Origin: Branchipolynoe longqiensis
Taxonomy: Eukaryota > Annelida > Polychaeta > Phyllodocida > Polynoidae
NCBI GenBank assembly: GCA_030323885.1
Contig: CM059197.1
Coordinates: 34,551,884-34,615,883 of the forward strand
Reading direction: 5' to 3'
Length of the DNA: 64,000 nucleotides
Position 1 is the stretch's first letter. The number at the start of each line of letters is the position of its first letter. The notes under the pieces are model-generated. The model made no database searches and was not told the origin of the DNA. It worked only from the letters and a program-made list of their open reading frames with translations. Made by a program: the position numbers and the translations under genes. Positions 63,999 to 64,000 of the stretch are shown in pieces.

Positions 63999-64000
63999 TT

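Overview
This is a eukaryotic, non-coding, repeat-saturated window. I see no host protein-coding gene, no rRNA and no functional tRNA gene. Everything that can be named is a transposable element, a piece of one, or a tandem array. The mixture (several tRNA-derived SINE families, non-LTR retrotransposon fragments, two tyrosine-recombinase (DIRS-type) retroelements, many miniature inverted-repeat elements, long satellites) fits a lophotrochozoan animal. One SINE family (40703-41030 and 54766-55110) resembles a SINE I associate with many molluscs, so a gastropod or other mollusc is my best guess. That is recognition from memory, not a search.

Layout. 0.5-2 kb is a 36-bp minisatellite. 2-13 kb is a SINE-rich stretch with hAT-like and TTAA-flanked miniature elements, a LINE fragment at 7.1-7.7 kb and a collapsed Ty3/gypsy remnant at 11.8-12.2 kb. 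13.3-17.7 kb is a very GC- and CpG-rich, broken DIRS-type element on the minus strand (gag, proline-rich linker, RT-RNase H, no recombinase). 18-25.5 kb holds more SINEs, two LINE fragments and microsatellite arrays. 25.5-30.3 kb contains two opposite copies of an ACGT-rich inverted-repeat element. 31.7-33.4 kb has a 64-bp palindrome and a ~76-bp satellite. 33.7-35.6 kb is a cluster of inverted-repeat elements, one inside a LINE tail. 36.9-38.9 kb is LINE debris. 39-48 kb is SINEs, miniature elements and a 99-bp array. 48.6-54.4 kb is a second, AT-richer and much more complete DIRS-type element on the plus strand (gag, linker, RT-RNase H, tyrosine recombinase). 56.5-57.9 kb is another LINE fragment. 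58-62 kb is a run of four different tandem or low-complexity arrays. SINEs fill the right edge.

How the parts relate. SINEs presumably borrowed LINE machinery. Two unrelated tRNA-like heads (SINE-A and SINE-B below) share an interchangeable 3' tail. At least nine inverted-repeat elements share a terminal signature close to WRSCCCnRTCACAC and sit next to 3-bp repeats that are mostly TAA or TTA, as PIF/Harbinger elements do, although their interiors are unrelated and each is built from its own reiterated short word. Three insertions can be dated relative to their hosts because the interrupted SINE or LINE is recognisable on both sides. The two DIRS elements differ greatly in base composition but share a Cys/His motif and flanking blocks in Gag.

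Names used here: SINE-A = tRNA-like head beginning near GTGGCGGAGTGGTTAGAG; SINE-B = head near GGGATGGCCGAATGAGTTAG; SINE-C = head GCCTAGGTGGTGTAATGG; SINE-D = end TTGTTTTATTTAACGACGCC; tail 1 = ends in TTACGTCCTAGCAACATC (reverse strand of the copy); tail 2 = ends in CATTAGTTGTTTAAGCAGG (reverse strand). All boundaries were read by eye, so expect errors of some bases to tens of bases.
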